NCBI GenBank assembly: GCA_013138735.1
Contig: WTCE01000039.1
Coordinates: 1-64,000 of the forward strand
Direction: 5' to 3'
Length of the DNA: 64,000 nucleotides
Source of the DNA: Crocinitomix sp.
Lineage (GTDB): Bacteria; Bacteroidota; Bacteroidia; Flavobacteriales_D; Crocinitomicaceae
Made by a program: the position numbers and the translations under genes. The notes under the pieces were generated by a model, which made no database searches, was not told where the DNA came from, and saw only the letters and a program-made list of their open reading frames with translations. Of this stretch, positions 36,265-47,800 are shown piece by piece (position 1 is the first letter of the stretch; the number at the start of each line of letters is the position of its first letter).

Positions 36265-36741
36265 ATGAGTCAAGTAAGTATAGAAAGTATTGAAGCAGCT
36301 ATCAAAAAAATTGATGGTTTAAGTGAAGATGCATTGGACAAAAAAATCGAAACGTTTACTTTAAAGCAACAAAACTTGGTTAATTATTTGCTGCAAGCTG
36401 GCTTAGAATATGAAAACGACGATTTAAACATGTTTTCAATATATTATTTTGCCATTGTATATGAAGCTTTTGAACAAGCTGGACTTACATTAAAAGAAAT
36501 TTCGGAAGATGATATTGACAGCTTCCAAGATCCTTTTATCTTGGCATTAGATGCAATTTACAAGGATGAGGATTATACCCCAATGCAAGATTTAATTCAA
36601 CAACATCATTTATCGCAATTTATGATGAATGAAATTGAAGCTGTTGATGAGGATGGCGAATCTCTTTCAGAAGAAACTAAAACGCAGTTATTTATTGTAA
36701 GTTCGGGGATGGTTGGTATTTTAAATATGGCGGTGGTTTGA
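36265..36741 (+). CDS. Hypothetical acidic helical protein, 158 aa
   Basis: I do not recognise the family. The protein is soluble, acidic and mostly helical, with repeats of Ser/Glu-rich loops (LSEDALDKKIETFTLKQQNL) and a Phe/Tyr-rich core helix (MFSIYYFAIVYEAFEQAG). A Met/Gly C-terminal segment follows (SSGMVGILNMAVV). It has its own promoter box and appears monocistronic. Confidence 0.6.
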   Translation: MSQVSIESIEAAIKKIDGLSEDALDKKIETFTLKQQNLVNYLLQAGLEYENDDLNMFSIYYFAIVYEAFEQAGLTLKEISEDDIDSFQDPFILALDAIYKDEDYTPMQDLIQQHHLSQFMMNEIEAVDEDGESLSEETKTQLFIVSSGMVGILNMAVV

Positions 36742-36902
36742 TGGGATTTGACGCGGGGTTTTTAATGTTTTAATGCGTTAATGTTGGAATGATTTAATGG
36801 CGATTTGGCTTGGTTTTCGATTACTTGGTTTTGGAATTTGAAATTGAATTAAAACCACAAAAACCTTTTGCCTTTTGCCTAAAAACTAATTACTCGCAAA
36901 AA

Positions 36903-37310
36903 ATGACTAACAAAGAAATCGTAGATCAAATGATAGCTGGAGATGAAATGAGCCAGTGGTTGGGGATAAAAGTCTTGGATTATAGTATTGGAAATGTAGT
37001 GTGCGAAATGACGGTACGCCAAGAAATGGTGAACGGTTTTAATATTGCACATGGCGGTATTACTTATTCTTTGGCGGACAGTGCCTTGGCTTTTTCAATC
37101 AACGCGCATGGCATTCAATCGGTTTCAGTTGAAACATCTATTTCACATGTAAAACCAGTAAAGGTTGGAGATGTATTGACAACGGAAACAAAGGAGATTT
37201 CAGTCACTAGTAAAATTGGCGTTTTAACGACTGAAGTTTACAATCAGGACAAAGTATTAGTTGCGGCATTTAAAGGGACTGTTTACAGAACTGGTAAGGC
37301 CTGGGCCTAA
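36903..37310 (+). CDS. paaI: PaaI-type hotdog thioesterase
   Basis: This 135-aa single hotdog-fold acyl-CoA thioesterase starts at the ATG at 36903; a TTG-started extension from 36810 adds an unlikely 31 residues of intergenic repeat. The active-site block NGFNIAHGGITYSLADSALA is present (His50, Asp59), as are the strand SVSVETSISHVKPVKVGD and the C-terminal AAFKGTVYRTGKAW. PaaI hydrolyses dead-end CoA esters in the phenylacetate pathway and would complement paaABCD at 11.3-13.9 kb. It sits 23 kb away, so linkage is loose. It ends one base from the converging DUF2809 gene. Confidence 0.88.
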   Translation: MTNKEIVDQMIAGDEMSQWLGIKVLDYSIGNVVCEMTVRQEMVNGFNIAHGGITYSLADSALAFSINAHGIQSVSVETSISHVKPVKVGDVLTTETKEISVTSKIGVLTTEVYNQDKVLVAAFKGTVYRTGKAWA

Positions 37311-37311
37311 A

Positions 37312-37686
37312 TCATTTCGTTTTAATCAAGTATTTCTGATCAGCGAAATAAGCCAAAACAATTCCTAGGGCATAGGCCAATATATCCAACCAATCAAAAG
37401 TGCTACCCAAAATTACACGAGCAACTCCATTGTTTTCTAATTCCAACAGCTCTGCCAATTGAAAAAATTGTAAGACTTCTATTCCTACTGCGAATATGAA
37501 AACACCAATTGCTACTGAAGATGCTTTGGCTTTTAAAATGGTTCTAAAACTGAAGTAGAGCAAAACCACTACTAATAAATCACCAATAAACGGCCGAATA
37601 AATTGATCTCGCACAAATAAAGCAATCATTATTTCTATCAATAGAATCACAATTGCTATGAGGGCATATTTCCAGTTCCAGCGCAT
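37312..37686 (-). CDS. DUF2809 family membrane protein
   Basis: The 124-aa protein (from the ATG at 37686) has four TM helices, including YALIAIVILLIEIMIALFV and GDLLVVVLLYFSFRTIL. The C-terminal block GSTFDWLDILAYALGIVLAY is the DUF2809 signature, related to VanZ-like proteins. The upstream ATG at 37740 adds 18 residues (MCPFFFFIHSFTNYFLQI), which may be a real extra segment. Function unknown. It converges with paaI with a one-base gap. Confidence 0.8.
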   Translation of the reverse strand: MRWNWKYALIAIVILLIEIMIALFVRDQFIRPFIGDLLVVVLLYFSFRTILKAKASSVAIGVFIFAVGIEVLQFFQLAELLELENNGVARVILGSTFDWLDILAYALGIVLAYFADQKYLIKTK

Positions 37687-37811
37687 AATCTGTAAAAAAT
37701 AATTCGTGAACGAATGTATGAAAAAGAAAAAAGGACACAATGCGCTGCATCATATCCTTCTTTCTTAATTATTATTTGCTCGTTAAAAGCTATCAACTGT
37801 TAATTGAACTG

Positions 37812-40800
37812 CTAGAGTTTTTTCGTCACAACCCAAATACCAGTTTTAACTAATATCTCTGCTGCCTTATACTTCAACTCTTTCGTTTCGCCAGTTTGCA
37901 TATTTCTAATTTCAACCCTATCGTTACGACCAATTTTAGGTTCAACTTTAACTACTGGTTGACGCTTAGGACGCTGTTGCGGATTACCTGAGTTTTGCGC
38001 AGCTTGCTTGAAGCCTTCACTTCCTTTAAATTCTTGCTGGCGACTTTGCTCACGTGCATTTTTAAATGCTCCTCCTGAACTTCCAAATTCGCTTTCTTTT
38101 GTTGCCACTTGTTGCTCTGGAGCTTGGCGTGGCACATCTGCTTTTGACAAGAATGAAACAACATCTTTGCTCATCACTCCCATCATATCTTGGAACAAAT
38201 TATACGATTCTTTTTTATAAATTACCAAAGGATCTTTTTGCTCAATTGATGCATGTTGCACAGATGTTCTTAGATCATCCATTTTACGTAAATGCTCTTT
38301 CCATTGATTATCAATGAAACCGAGTGTAATCATTTTTTCAATTTGCTTTTTGAAAATTCTTCCTTCAGATTTTTTACCTTCTTCTAAGTTAAGAACTACA
38401 CGCAATGATTTTATGCCGTCAGTAACAGGCAACATCATGTTCTCATAACGATCACCTTCATCCTCTAATACTCGAGTAATAATAGGTTTCGCCATGTCAA
38501 TTAATCGCTCAGACTTTACTTCATAAGCGGTCATGGCTTTATCGAAAATATCATCAATTAAATTTCCTGGATTCGTTCCTTCAAAATCTTCACGCGAAAT
38601 AGGCGATTCAATTTTTAAGTATTGAATTAAATCTAATTCAAAAGCATCAAAATCTTTATTCGGGAAATGATGGTTTACAATTTCCTCAGCAACGTCATAG
38701 AACATGTTTGAAACATCCAATTCTAAGCGTTCACCATATAGTGCATTTCTTCTTTTTCTATAAATTGCGTTACGTTGAACGTTCATTACATCATCATATT
38801 CCAACAATCTTTTACGAACACCAAATGCATTTTCTTCTACTTTCTTTTGAGCCCGCTCAATTGACTTTGTAATCATTGAATGCTGAATTACCTCGCCATC
38901 TTTATAACCCATACGGTCCATAATTTTGGCAATTCTTTCTGATCCAAACTTACGCATTAACTGATCCTCTAAAGAAACAAAAAACTGCGAAGATCCTGGA
39001 TCTCCTTGACGACCAGCACGACCTCTTAACTGTCTATCCACTCGTCTTGAATCATGTCTTTCTGTACCTACAATTGCTAATCCGCCTGCGGCTAATACTT
39101 CTGGTGACAACTTAATATCCGTTCCACGACCAGCCATATTGGTTGCAATGGTTACACGGCCTGATTGACCTGCTTCTGCAACAATATCAGATTCTTTTTT
39201 ATGCTGTTTGGCGTTTAAGACATTGTGTTCAATTTTTTGCATGGTTAACATGCGACTTAATTTCTCTGAAATATCAACCGTTGTTGTCCCTACTAAAACA
39301 GGACGACCTAAGGCCACTAGTCTTTGAACTTCTTCTATAACTGCATTAATTTTTTCACGCTCTGTTCTGAAAACAAAATCTTGTTCATCATTCCTTACAA
39401 TTGGTCTATTAGTTGGAATCACAACTACATCCAAATCATAAATATCCCAAAGCTCTTGTGCTTCAGTTTCGGCTGTACCTGTCATACCCGACAATTTATG
39501 GTACATTCTAAAGAAGTTCTGTAAAGTAATAGTGGCATACGTTTGAGTTGCCGCTTCAATTTTTACATTTTCTTTTGCCTCAATGGCTTGGTGTAATCCA
39601 TCTGAATAACGACGACCATCCATGATACGACCCGTTTGCTCATCTACAATCATCACCTTGTCATCCATAATCACATATTCCACTTCTTTTTCAAAAAGAG
39701 AATAAGCTTTCAGCAATTGGTTAATGGTATGGATGCGCTCAGACTTAACTTTAAAATCTTGAATTATCCCTTCTTTTTGTTCTAATAATGCAGAACGTTC
39801 CAAATTTTCCTTCTCCAGCTCATTGATCTTTAATCCAATATCTGGCATCACAAAATAATCACGATCCTCTCCATCAGAAAGCAAATCGATTCCTTTTTCT
39901 GTTAGCTCAATTGTATTGTGCTTTTCATTGATAACAAAGTATAATTCCTTATCTGCCTTAGGCATTTCACGCTCACGATCCTGCAAGTGGAAGTTTTCTA
40001 CTTTTTGCAATTGCGCTCGAATTCCTTCTTCACTTAAATACTTAATTAATGCTTTATTTTTAGGGAAACCTCTAAATGCACGCAATAAGGACACTCCGCC
40101 TTCAAATAACGTTTCTTTATCAATTTCTCCTGTCTCTAAACCTTTCAATTTTGCTTTGGCGTCAATTAGATATTGATTTACCAATTTCTTTTGCGCACCA
40201 ACAATTTTTTCAATTTTTGGTTTTAATTCATTAAATTCATGCACATCTCCGTTAGACATTGGTCCAGAAATAATCAATGGTGTTCTGGCATCATCAATCA
40301 AAACTGAATCGACCTCATCAATAATTGCGTAATGATGTTTTTGTTGTACAATATCATCTGGAGTAGAGGCCATATTGTCTCTCAAATAATCAAAACCAAA
40401 CTCGTTATTTGTTCCAAATGTAATATCTGCTTTATAGGCTGCCTTTCTTTCATCAGAATTGGGCCTATGTCTATCGATACAATCTACCGATAATCCATGA
40501 AATTGATAAAGCGGTCCCATCCATTCGGAATCTCGTTTTGCCAAATAATCATTTACTGTAATTAGGTGAACCCCTTTACCTGACAATGCGTTTAAATAAA
40601 CTGGTAAAGTTGCTACCAAGGTTTTCCCTTCTCCCGTTTGCATTTCTGCAACGTTACCTTTATGAAGCACTGCTCCACCATATAATTGCACGTCGTAGTG
40701 AATCATATTCCAGGTTATATCGGTACCAAATGCACTCCATGTAGTTGCCCAAGTTGCTTGGTCGCCATCAATGGAAATATTGTCTTTTGTTTTTGCCAAT

Positions 40801-41213
40801 TCTTTATCGAAATCAGAAGCAGTAACTTCTACTGCATCATTTTCTGTAAAGCGTTTTGCTGTTTCTTTTACCACTGCAAATGCTTCGGGCAAAATTTCTT
40901 CCAATACGGCCTCGATTTCTTTATCAATTTGCAATTTTAATTTATCGGCTTTTCCGTAAAGATTTTCTTTTTCTTGAAAATCCATTCCTGGATTACTGTC
41001 AACTTGTGCATTAATTGCAGCGATTTCATCTTCTGACGATTGTGTACGCGCTTTGATTATAGCTTTGAACTCTGCAGTCTTCGCTCGTAACTCATCATTA
41101 CTTAAGGCGCCAATCTTAGCATCAAATGACTTAACTAGTTCAACGTATGGTTGATATATTTTATCATCCTTCTTCCCTTTGCTTCCCGCTAATTTCTTTA
41201 AAATTCCAAACAT
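37812..41213 (-). CDS. secA: Preprotein translocase ATPase SecA
   Basis: SecA drives Sec-dependent export with SecYEG. The 1133-aa protein is of the long Bacteroidota type (others are about 850-900 aa). It has Walker A MQTGEGKT (residues 191-198), ITVNDYLAKRD, the DEAD-like IDEVDSVLIDDARTPLI, and nucleotide-binding domain 2 with TNMAGRGTDIKL and RQLRGRAGRQGDPGSSQFF. The C-terminal tail (PKIGRNDRVEIRNMQTGETK onward) replaces the CxCx8CH zinc motif used by SecB binding in Proteobacteria, as in other Bacteroidota. An insertion of about 70-80 residues before and within the preprotein-binding domain (around 310-400) explains part of the extra length. It must handle the many signal-peptide proteins of this window. 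Confidence 0.97.
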   Translation of the reverse strand: MFGILKKLAGSKGKKDDKIYQPYVELVKSFDAKIGALSNDELRAKTAEFKAIIKARTQSSEDEIAAINAQVDSNPGMDFQEKENLYGKADKLKLQIDKEIEAVLEEILPEAFAVVKETAKRFTENDAVEVTASDFDKELAKTKDNISIDGDQATWATTWSAFGTDITWNMIHYDVQLYGGAVLHKGNVAEMQTGEGKTLVATLPVYLNALSGKGVHLITVNDYLAKRDSEWMGPLYQFHGLSVDCIDRHRPNSDERKAAYKADITFGTNNEFGFDYLRDNMASTPDDIVQQKHHYAIIDEVDSVLIDDARTPLIISGPMSNGDVHEFNELKPKIEKIVGAQKKLVNQYLIDAKAKLKGLETGEIDKETLFEGGVSLLRAFRGFPKNKALIKYLSEEGIRAQLQKVENFHLQDREREMPKADKELYFVINEKHNTIELTEKGIDLLSDGEDRDYFVMPDIGLKINELEKENLERSALLEQKEGIIQDFKVKSERIHTINQLLKAYSLFEKEVEYVIMDDKVMIVDEQTGRIMDGRRYSDGLHQAIEAKENVKIEAATQTYATITLQNFFRMYHKLSGMTGTAETEAQELWDIYDLDVVVIPTNRPIVRNDEQDFVFRTEREKINAVIEEVQRLVALGRPVLVGTTTVDISEKLSRMLTMQKIEHNVLNAKQHKKESDIVAEAGQSGRVTIATNMAGRGTDIKLSPEVLAAGGLAIVGTERHDSRRVDRQLRGRAGRQGDPGSSQFFVSLEDQLMRKFGSERIAKIMDRMGYKDGEVIQHSMITKSIERAQKKVEENAFGVRKRLLEYDDVMNVQRNAIYRKRRNALYGERLELDVSNMFYDVAEEIVNHHFPNKDFDAFELDLIQYLKIESPISREDFEGTNPGNLIDDIFDKAMTAYEVKSERLIDMAKPIITRVLEDEGDRYENMMLPVTDGIKSLRVVLNLEEGKKSEGRIFKKQIEKMITLGFIDNQWKEHLRKMDDLRTSVQHASIEQKDPLVIYKKESYNLFQDMMGVMSKDVVSFLSKADVPRQAPEQQVATKESEFGSSGGAFKNAREQSRQQEFKGSEGFKQAAQNSGNPQQRPKRQPVVKVEPKIGRNDRVEIRNMQTGETKELKYKAAEILVKTGIWVVTKKL

Positions 41214-41433
41214 CTTATGCTTCTAAAATTATGAATCGCTAAAAATAGCGAGTTCTCGTGATTTATACCAATTTTACAGCGAAAATCGGTAGTGTTTTTT
41301 CAGATATCTTGTCAGAAATCGTACCACTCAGAAAAAACAGCCATTATGTCGTGATTTAAAAAGCGAAGTTGCTGATTTGTCTGAAATTCAGAATAAACGA
41401 ATGAAAGCTATTGCCGTTATGGCGTAAATTCAA

Positions 41434-44400
41434 TTATTTGTCCCGAATCAATTGCACCGTTCCTTGTCCTTGGAAAGGTTCATCATTTATAAAAGTGCCA
41501 TTATAAGTATAAAAATAAACGCCGTCTGGGCAGGCTTTTCCATTTGCTGCATTTGTCCCATCCCATTTGTCGGTAATTGAATTAAATTGGAATACCTGGA
41601 CGCCCCAACGGTTCACTATGACACATTCAAAATTTCGGACATCTTGGCTTGGGAAATAGAAGGTATTATTGGCGTCATCACCATTTGGTGAAAAAATATT
41701 GGATGGATTAAAAACGAAATCGTTGATGATATACGTGATCGCACTAATACTGTCGCAGCCAATGGATGAAACTAGCATAAACGTATCCAGCAAAGTTTCA
41801 AAAACTTCTATTTGTTCGCCGTTTGACCAATAAATACTACCGCCGTAATCTACAAAAATGGTGTCTTCACTAAAGCTGTTTGGCTGCGGACTTATTGTCG
41901 TCACAATTGTACTATCACAGCCGTAAATACTTGACAAGACCGAAGTATGCGAATAATCATTTATTACTATAATTTGGGTACCATCTGGCAAAGTATATAA
42001 AGAATCTTCACACACTTGAATATTTTCAACCCCTTCGAAGTTGGGATGAACCACAATTTCATGTGTGATAGAATCCGCACAATCAAATGAGTTTAATCCA
42101 TAAAGATTGATCTCATACGTCCCCGGCGTATCGAAGACATGCGTAAATTCTTCTTCTGAGCCTAACAAAACATTGTCAATAGACCATTGAAATGAAACAA
42201 ACGTTCCTTCTGGCGTGGTTGACAAATTCACAAAATCAATTGGCTGACCCTGGCAAGCGCTTAGCGATTCAAAATCAACCGTTGGAATATTCAAATCATT
42301 CCCCATTTCAAAAAACAAGGTGTCTTTTTGCCCACATTCTAGTTGAATTTCGACCCAATATTCTCCTGGGCACAATTCTTCAATAGTACTACTTAAATCA
42401 GTTGTATTCAAAAGTTCTTCCCCTGTGCTCCAACGATAATTTATAGTACCTCCATCATCAAGGCAACCTGCTGTTGAAACAAAGACCGTATATGCACCGT
42501 CACAGGTTGAACAAGATGTCACATCTATGCTAGTTGTTGTCAATTCAACAAAAGGCAATTCAATACCACACGAGCGTTTAATCAGTTGTGCCAAGTAAGC
42601 GTCACCAGCTCCACCGAAACTTTCTTGATGAGATCCTTCAGTAGCCACACCAACCGGAGACGTACCAATGACATAGAGATAACATCCGCCAAATGCGAGC
42701 TTATTATTCTCCTCATGCGCTGCACCAAAATAAGACGAGCAATACAGTTCTCCAGAGGATGTAAATTGGGTTGCAAAGGCATTTTCTAAGCCAATAAGAT
42801 CCGTTTGAATAGCACATTCAGAAATTGGAAAATTAAGGCTGTACGTATCTCCACAGATCGCGATATTTCCATTTTCCTCATCTAAATCGAGGTCTATAGC
42901 ATAATCATTGCCGGCTCCTCCAAGGTAGGTTGACCAAATTCTTTCCCCTTCAAAATTAAATCGTGCTAAAAAAGCATCTCTTGTAAAATCATCTACATCA
43001 CCTCGCGTCATCTGAAAACCATCAAATGCCACGTCAAAAGGACTTGTGGTGGCTCCAGTTAAATATATTGCGTTCTCGCTTTCGTCAATTGTGAGATCTG
43101 CACCAGTCTCTTGTAACTCTCCTCCAAAATAGGTTCCCCAAATTCGCTCACAATCAGAAGTGAATTTAACCATGTAAGCATCTTGAACACCCGAAAGAAC
43201 CTCTTGATAAGCTAAAGGTGTGCTTATTGAGCTTACACTTGAAGCTGAACCACACAAGTATACATTTCCTTCACTATCCGGAAATGTTCCCTCTCCGTAG
43301 TCAAGATTTACTCCACCATAATATGTTCCCCAAATTCGGTCACCATCTGAATTGAATTTAACTAAAAACGCATCCCCTGGCACTCCTTCCGGCCCTCCAA
43401 TTCCTCCGCCATACGTTTCTTGAAAAGCACCAAGAGTAGCAATGGCAGTATCGCTATTCGTATTGCCCGATAAAAAGACAAAACCGTCATCAGAAACATT
43501 TACATCTTGACCTTGATCTCCTTTCTCTCCACCATAGTAAGTCCCCCAAACACGCTCACCCTCTGGTGTAAACTTCACCAAAAAAGCATCTCCAAATGTA
43601 AAAATCCATGCTTCAAAAATCCCTCCAAGTTCATTTTGATGTCCTAAATATGAAATACCTTCTTCACTAAATGTGTTTCCTGTCATATATATATTCTTGT
43701 CTCCATCTGCTACAACTGAAAGTCCTGCGTCTCCAGATTCACCACCATAATAAGTGCCCCAAATTCTTTCACCTGCTTCATTGAACTTTACCAAATAAGC
43801 ATCACCTTCACCAATAGGTTCATTTATAAAACCATCTTCGGCAATTGCGCTAGTGCTATTTGTCCCTCCCACCATCAGTACATCACCGTCTACATCTGTT
43901 GCTACATCCATGCCATGGTCTCCCCCTTCCCCTCCGTAGTTTGTAATCCATGGATCAATAATTAATTCATAATTAGCGTTGTAAGCACCCAATTCATAAG
44001 TTACAATAAATGATTTATTCATTCTTTGTCTCACGTTATAAAGCGCATCCACTTCGCTTGTATCTCCATTAATTATTTGATAAACTAAGGGCATTGATTC
44101 TGTGAGGTTTCTAATTCTGGTTTCAACCAATAAGTTTCCATCTTTTTGAATGGATACGTTATCCGCTCCAGTCCATTTTATTTTAATTTGTTTTGGGTCT
44201 GCACCTGGTTTGACTCGAATATCATATTTCAACTCACCGTTTTTACCTGCATAATAGTGCGCACTTATTCCTATATAGAGCTCCTTAAACTCAATCTCAT
44301 TATAGGTATGTACATTTGTAACTCCCTGAGGACATTGCGGCAAATAGTAATTTAAATAATCCGCAGATTTCCCTTTCTTCTCAACTTTAAGATTTTGAGC

Positions 44401-44763
44401 AGCATTTAAAAACGTCATACTCACCTGATGAATATCTAAACGAGATTTACTTAAAAAAGCCATCTCCCATTCTTGTTCACTATGATTCCCCAAACCTTCT
44501 TTTGAATGCTCTATTTCTTCGGCTTTTTCATGCGCCTCATGTTTCACTTCGTTGAGGTTTGTCAAAACAAATGTCAATCCGTTTTCTTTGATATAAATTC
44601 CTTTTCCTTCAATTTGAAAAAGAACATCTGGACGTGGATTATAGTTACGATCTGCAGTTTGGCCTTGATTGGGAATGAATTTTAAACCGTCTATATTTTG
44701 TGCTACTCCAATATTGGAATATAGGCAAAGTAAAATTGCAAGAAAGCCACAAAGGATTTTCAT
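41434..44763 (-). CDS. T9SS cargo: DUF7948, SBBP propeller, CHU_C (paralogue 1)
   Basis: This 1109-aa surface protein starts with a signal peptide (1-22, ending SNIGVAQ) and has the DUF7948 opening (FIPNQGQTADRNYNPRPDVL). At least seven SBBP propeller blades follow (about 270-700) with FNEAGERIWGTYYGGESGD and VKFNSDGDRIWGTYYGG. A C-rich link (TSCSTCDGAYTVF), a PKD-like domain with STTPEGTFVSFQWSIDNVLL, and HGD-type segments are next. The end is a CHU_C type B domain (IFSPNGDDANNTFYF, VIVNRWGVQVFQF, DGVYFYTYN). The downstream paralogue is 65 bases away with the same architecture and similar length, so they arose by tandem duplication. Secreted through Sec plus T9SS; adhesin-like. Confidence 0.9.
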   Translation of the reverse strand: MKILCGFLAILLCLYSNIGVAQNIDGLKFIPNQGQTADRNYNPRPDVLFQIEGKGIYIKENGLTFVLTNLNEVKHEAHEKAEEIEHSKEGLGNHSEQEWEMAFLSKSRLDIHQVSMTFLNAAQNLKVEKKGKSADYLNYYLPQCPQGVTNVHTYNEIEFKELYIGISAHYYAGKNGELKYDIRVKPGADPKQIKIKWTGADNVSIQKDGNLLVETRIRNLTESMPLVYQIINGDTSEVDALYNVRQRMNKSFIVTYELGAYNANYELIIDPWITNYGGEGGDHGMDVATDVDGDVLMVGGTNSTSAIAEDGFINEPIGEGDAYLVKFNEAGERIWGTYYGGESGDAGLSVVADGDKNIYMTGNTFSEEGISYLGHQNELGGIFEAWIFTFGDAFLVKFTPEGERVWGTYYGGEKGDQGQDVNVSDDGFVFLSGNTNSDTAIATLGAFQETYGGGIGGPEGVPGDAFLVKFNSDGDRIWGTYYGGVNLDYGEGTFPDSEGNVYLCGSASSVSSISTPLAYQEVLSGVQDAYMVKFTSDCERIWGTYFGGELQETGADLTIDESENAIYLTGATTSPFDVAFDGFQMTRGDVDDFTRDAFLARFNFEGERIWSTYLGGAGNDYAIDLDLDEENGNIAICGDTYSLNFPISECAIQTDLIGLENAFATQFTSSGELYCSSYFGAAHEENNKLAFGGCYLYVIGTSPVGVATEGSHQESFGGAGDAYLAQLIKRSCGIELPFVELTTTSIDVTSCSTCDGAYTVFVSTAGCLDDGGTINYRWSTGEELLNTTDLSSTIEELCPGEYWVEIQLECGQKDTLFFEMGNDLNIPTVDFESLSACQGQPIDFVNLSTTPEGTFVSFQWSIDNVLLGSEEEFTHVFDTPGTYEINLYGLNSFDCADSITHEIVVHPNFEGVENIQVCEDSLYTLPDGTQIIVINDYSHTSVLSSIYGCDSTIVTTISPQPNSFSEDTIFVDYGGSIYWSNGEQIEVFETLLDTFMLVSSIGCDSISAITYIINDFVFNPSNIFSPNGDDANNTFYFPSQDVRNFECVIVNRWGVQVFQFNSITDKWDGTNAANGKACPDGVYFYTYNGTFINDEPFQGQGTVQLIRDK

Positions 44764-44827
44764 GTAAGGTTTAATGGTTGGTTATTAGCTTGACGTAAAA
44801 TAGGCATAAAGGGTTGAAAATATTTTA

Positions 44828-47800
44828 TTATCTAAGCAATTGCACCGTTCCTTGTCCTTGAGAAGGATCGTCGCTTATAAATGTAACATTATAGGTATAA
44901 AAATAAACGCCGTCTGGGCAGTCCTTTCCATTTGCGGAATTTGTTCCATCCCATTTGTCCGATATTGAATTGAATTGGAAGACTTCTCCTCCCCAACGAT
45001 TATTGACCACACAGCTAAAATTCTCAACTCCTTCGCTTGGGAAATAAAATAAGTTGTTTGCCTCATCATTTCCGGGTGTAAAAATATTCGGTGCTAAAAA
45101 GGAAGAATTTACTGGCGGTTCGGGGACATCAAATACTATGATTTTTGTTAAAATCGTACTATCGCAGAAAGCCGTGGTTTGCAAAAAAGAAGTGTGTTCG
45201 GTGTCAACGTTTATCGTATCAAATGTACCGTCAGGAAAATTATAGACATCACCTGTATTAATATAGACGGTTACTGTTGTGAAAAATGGTGCAATAACTT
45301 CAATATTCACAGTTATTGTGCTGTCACAGCCATGTTCGCTTGTAAAAGTTCCTTCCCAATTGTCGTCTGAATTTATGGTAATTGTGCTTCCGTCAGGTAA
45401 TGTCAGCATTTCACCTTGACAAATTGTAGTATCAATTACAAGGGCATAATTTGGGAAAACTTCAAGGGTTAATATGAGTGAATCCAAACATTCGCTGTCA
45501 TTCTCAACGGTCAATTCAACCTCATAAATCCCCGGCTCATCATAAACATGCACAGGTTCTTCAAGCAATGAAGTTGCATCATCTCCAAAGTCCCAACTGT
45601 TTGAAATTATATCGCCAAAAATGGTGAAGGATGTATTTGTAAATGAAACTTCTTCGCCAACGCAAACATCTGTCATATTAAATTCGGCGGTAATGGATGC
45701 GGTATTGTCTATCTCAAAATAAAAGGTATCAGGTTGATCGCAATTGATAGTAACTTCCACCCAATATTCCCCCTCACAAATATCGCTAATTGTACTCATG
45801 GTTTCTGTGGTATACCATTCTTCTACCCCGTTACTCCATATATAAGTTTTTAAGGCACGCGGATGTAAACAAAAATCAGAAAGATCAACAGTTGCACTTC
45901 CATTACAAGGCGTGCAGGAAGTCACATTTGTGCTTTCTGTATCATAAGTTGTTAATTCGGGGATTGTTAATTCACACGAAGCGAGATGCACCCGCCCTAA
46001 AAAGGAATCAAAATCATCCCCTCCATAAGTCGTTTGATGCGCTCCAGGTGTTGCCATGTTTCCTTTTGTTGAACCAACAACATACACCCAACAATCTTTT
46101 ACGGTCAATACATTTTCTTCCTCAAATAAAACACCGAGATAGGAAGAGCAAAAAAGTTCGCCATCAGGTAAAAACTGCGTCACAAAAGCATTTATTTCTC
46201 CTGTTAATTCATTTTGAACGGCACAGGTAGCCGTAGGAAAATCCTCGCTTGCTGTTTGGCCTGCGATTAGCACATTATTGCTAATTGGATCTACATCCAC
46301 GGCATAGGCATAATCAATTAATTCACCACCCACATAGGTCGCCCAAAGTTGATTTCCATCTGGATCGAATTTGGATAGAAATGCATCTGAAATCCCGCCG
46401 TTCTCCATCTGGAAAGCGCCAGGTGTTGCCGCACCAGTTGACGTTGTTACCTTGCCTGCCATATAGACATTACCGACAGTATCCGTAGTTACGGCATCTC
46501 CTCGTTCTACCAATAGCAATCCAAAGTAGGTGCCCCAAATGCGCGTTCCATCTTGTTCGAATTTTACTAGAAAGGCGTCTTGGCCTCCCGCAAACTCTTC
46601 CTGAAAAACACCCGGAGTAGAAATTTGCTCTGAACTTGTTGTGACCCCGCTCAATACAATATTCCCGAATTTATCTCCCTCCACATCATGAATTAATTCC
46701 GCATTGAGGCCTCCATAATAAGTCGCCCATTCTCTATTCCCATCTGGATCAAATTTTACAAGAAAACCATCCGCGAAACCTCCTAAATCCATTTGATGAC
46801 CGTCAAACGAAATTGCTGCTGTGCTAAATGTATAGCCAACGATATAAGCATTATCATATATATCAACCCCAATATTCATTCCATAATCTTCTCCTGGCCC
46901 TCCGAAATAAGTGGCCCACAATCTGGCTCCACTTGGATCAAATTTAGCGATATAGCTATCAAAAAGCCCTCCTCCATAGTCAGGTTGAAAAGCACCTACT
47001 GTTGCAATTGATTCTGTACTTCCTGTTGCTCCACCCACATAGACGTTTCCATCTGAGTCGGTCGCAACGCCGTTACCTCTTTCTCGCAATCCTACAGCAC
47101 CACCGTAATACGTGGCCCATAGTCGCACTCCGTTTTCATTAAACTTCGCTAAAAAACTATCAGATGATCCTCCACCAAACACCATTTGAAATCCTGCTTC
47201 AGCGATTGCCGTTGCGCTAAACGTTTCTCCTGACATTACAACGTTCCCTTCTGGATCTGTATCCACTTCTAGTCCATAATCAACACCTTCTCCTCCATAA
47301 TTGGTCACCCATGGGTCAATAATTAAACTGAAATTGGGGTTGTATTCGACTAAATCAAAACGCACGATTGTACTTCCTTTAGTTCCTTGCTCAAGATGGT
47401 AATGAGCAGCTATAAAAAGCGTGTCGTTTTGAATAATTTGGTAAACTTTTGGAATTGATTCGTAAATGGACGTAAATCGATTTTCAATGACTAATTCGCC
47501 ATTTTGAGAAAGAAAAACAGAATCCGCTCCTTGCCACTCCAATTGAATTTGAGTTGGGTCTGCAAATGGTCGAACAATAAAATCATATTTTAGTCCATTG
47601 CCATTATCTGCCCCATAAAAGGTCGCGTCTATTCCTTCATAAATATTTTGATAATTCACCTTATCATAATTACGCACATCAAGAATTCCATCTGCACAAT
47701 GCCCGTAATAATAATTCGTATAGTCATTAGATTTGCCATCTTTTTGAATTTCAACGTTTTCATTGACATTCAAAAAGTTCATATCTACTTGATGCACTTG

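Noticed and set aside
37812-41213. Antisense ORFs over secA (38008, 39916, 40686 and others)
   Set aside because: Shadow frames without start context or homology; the region is fully explained by secA.
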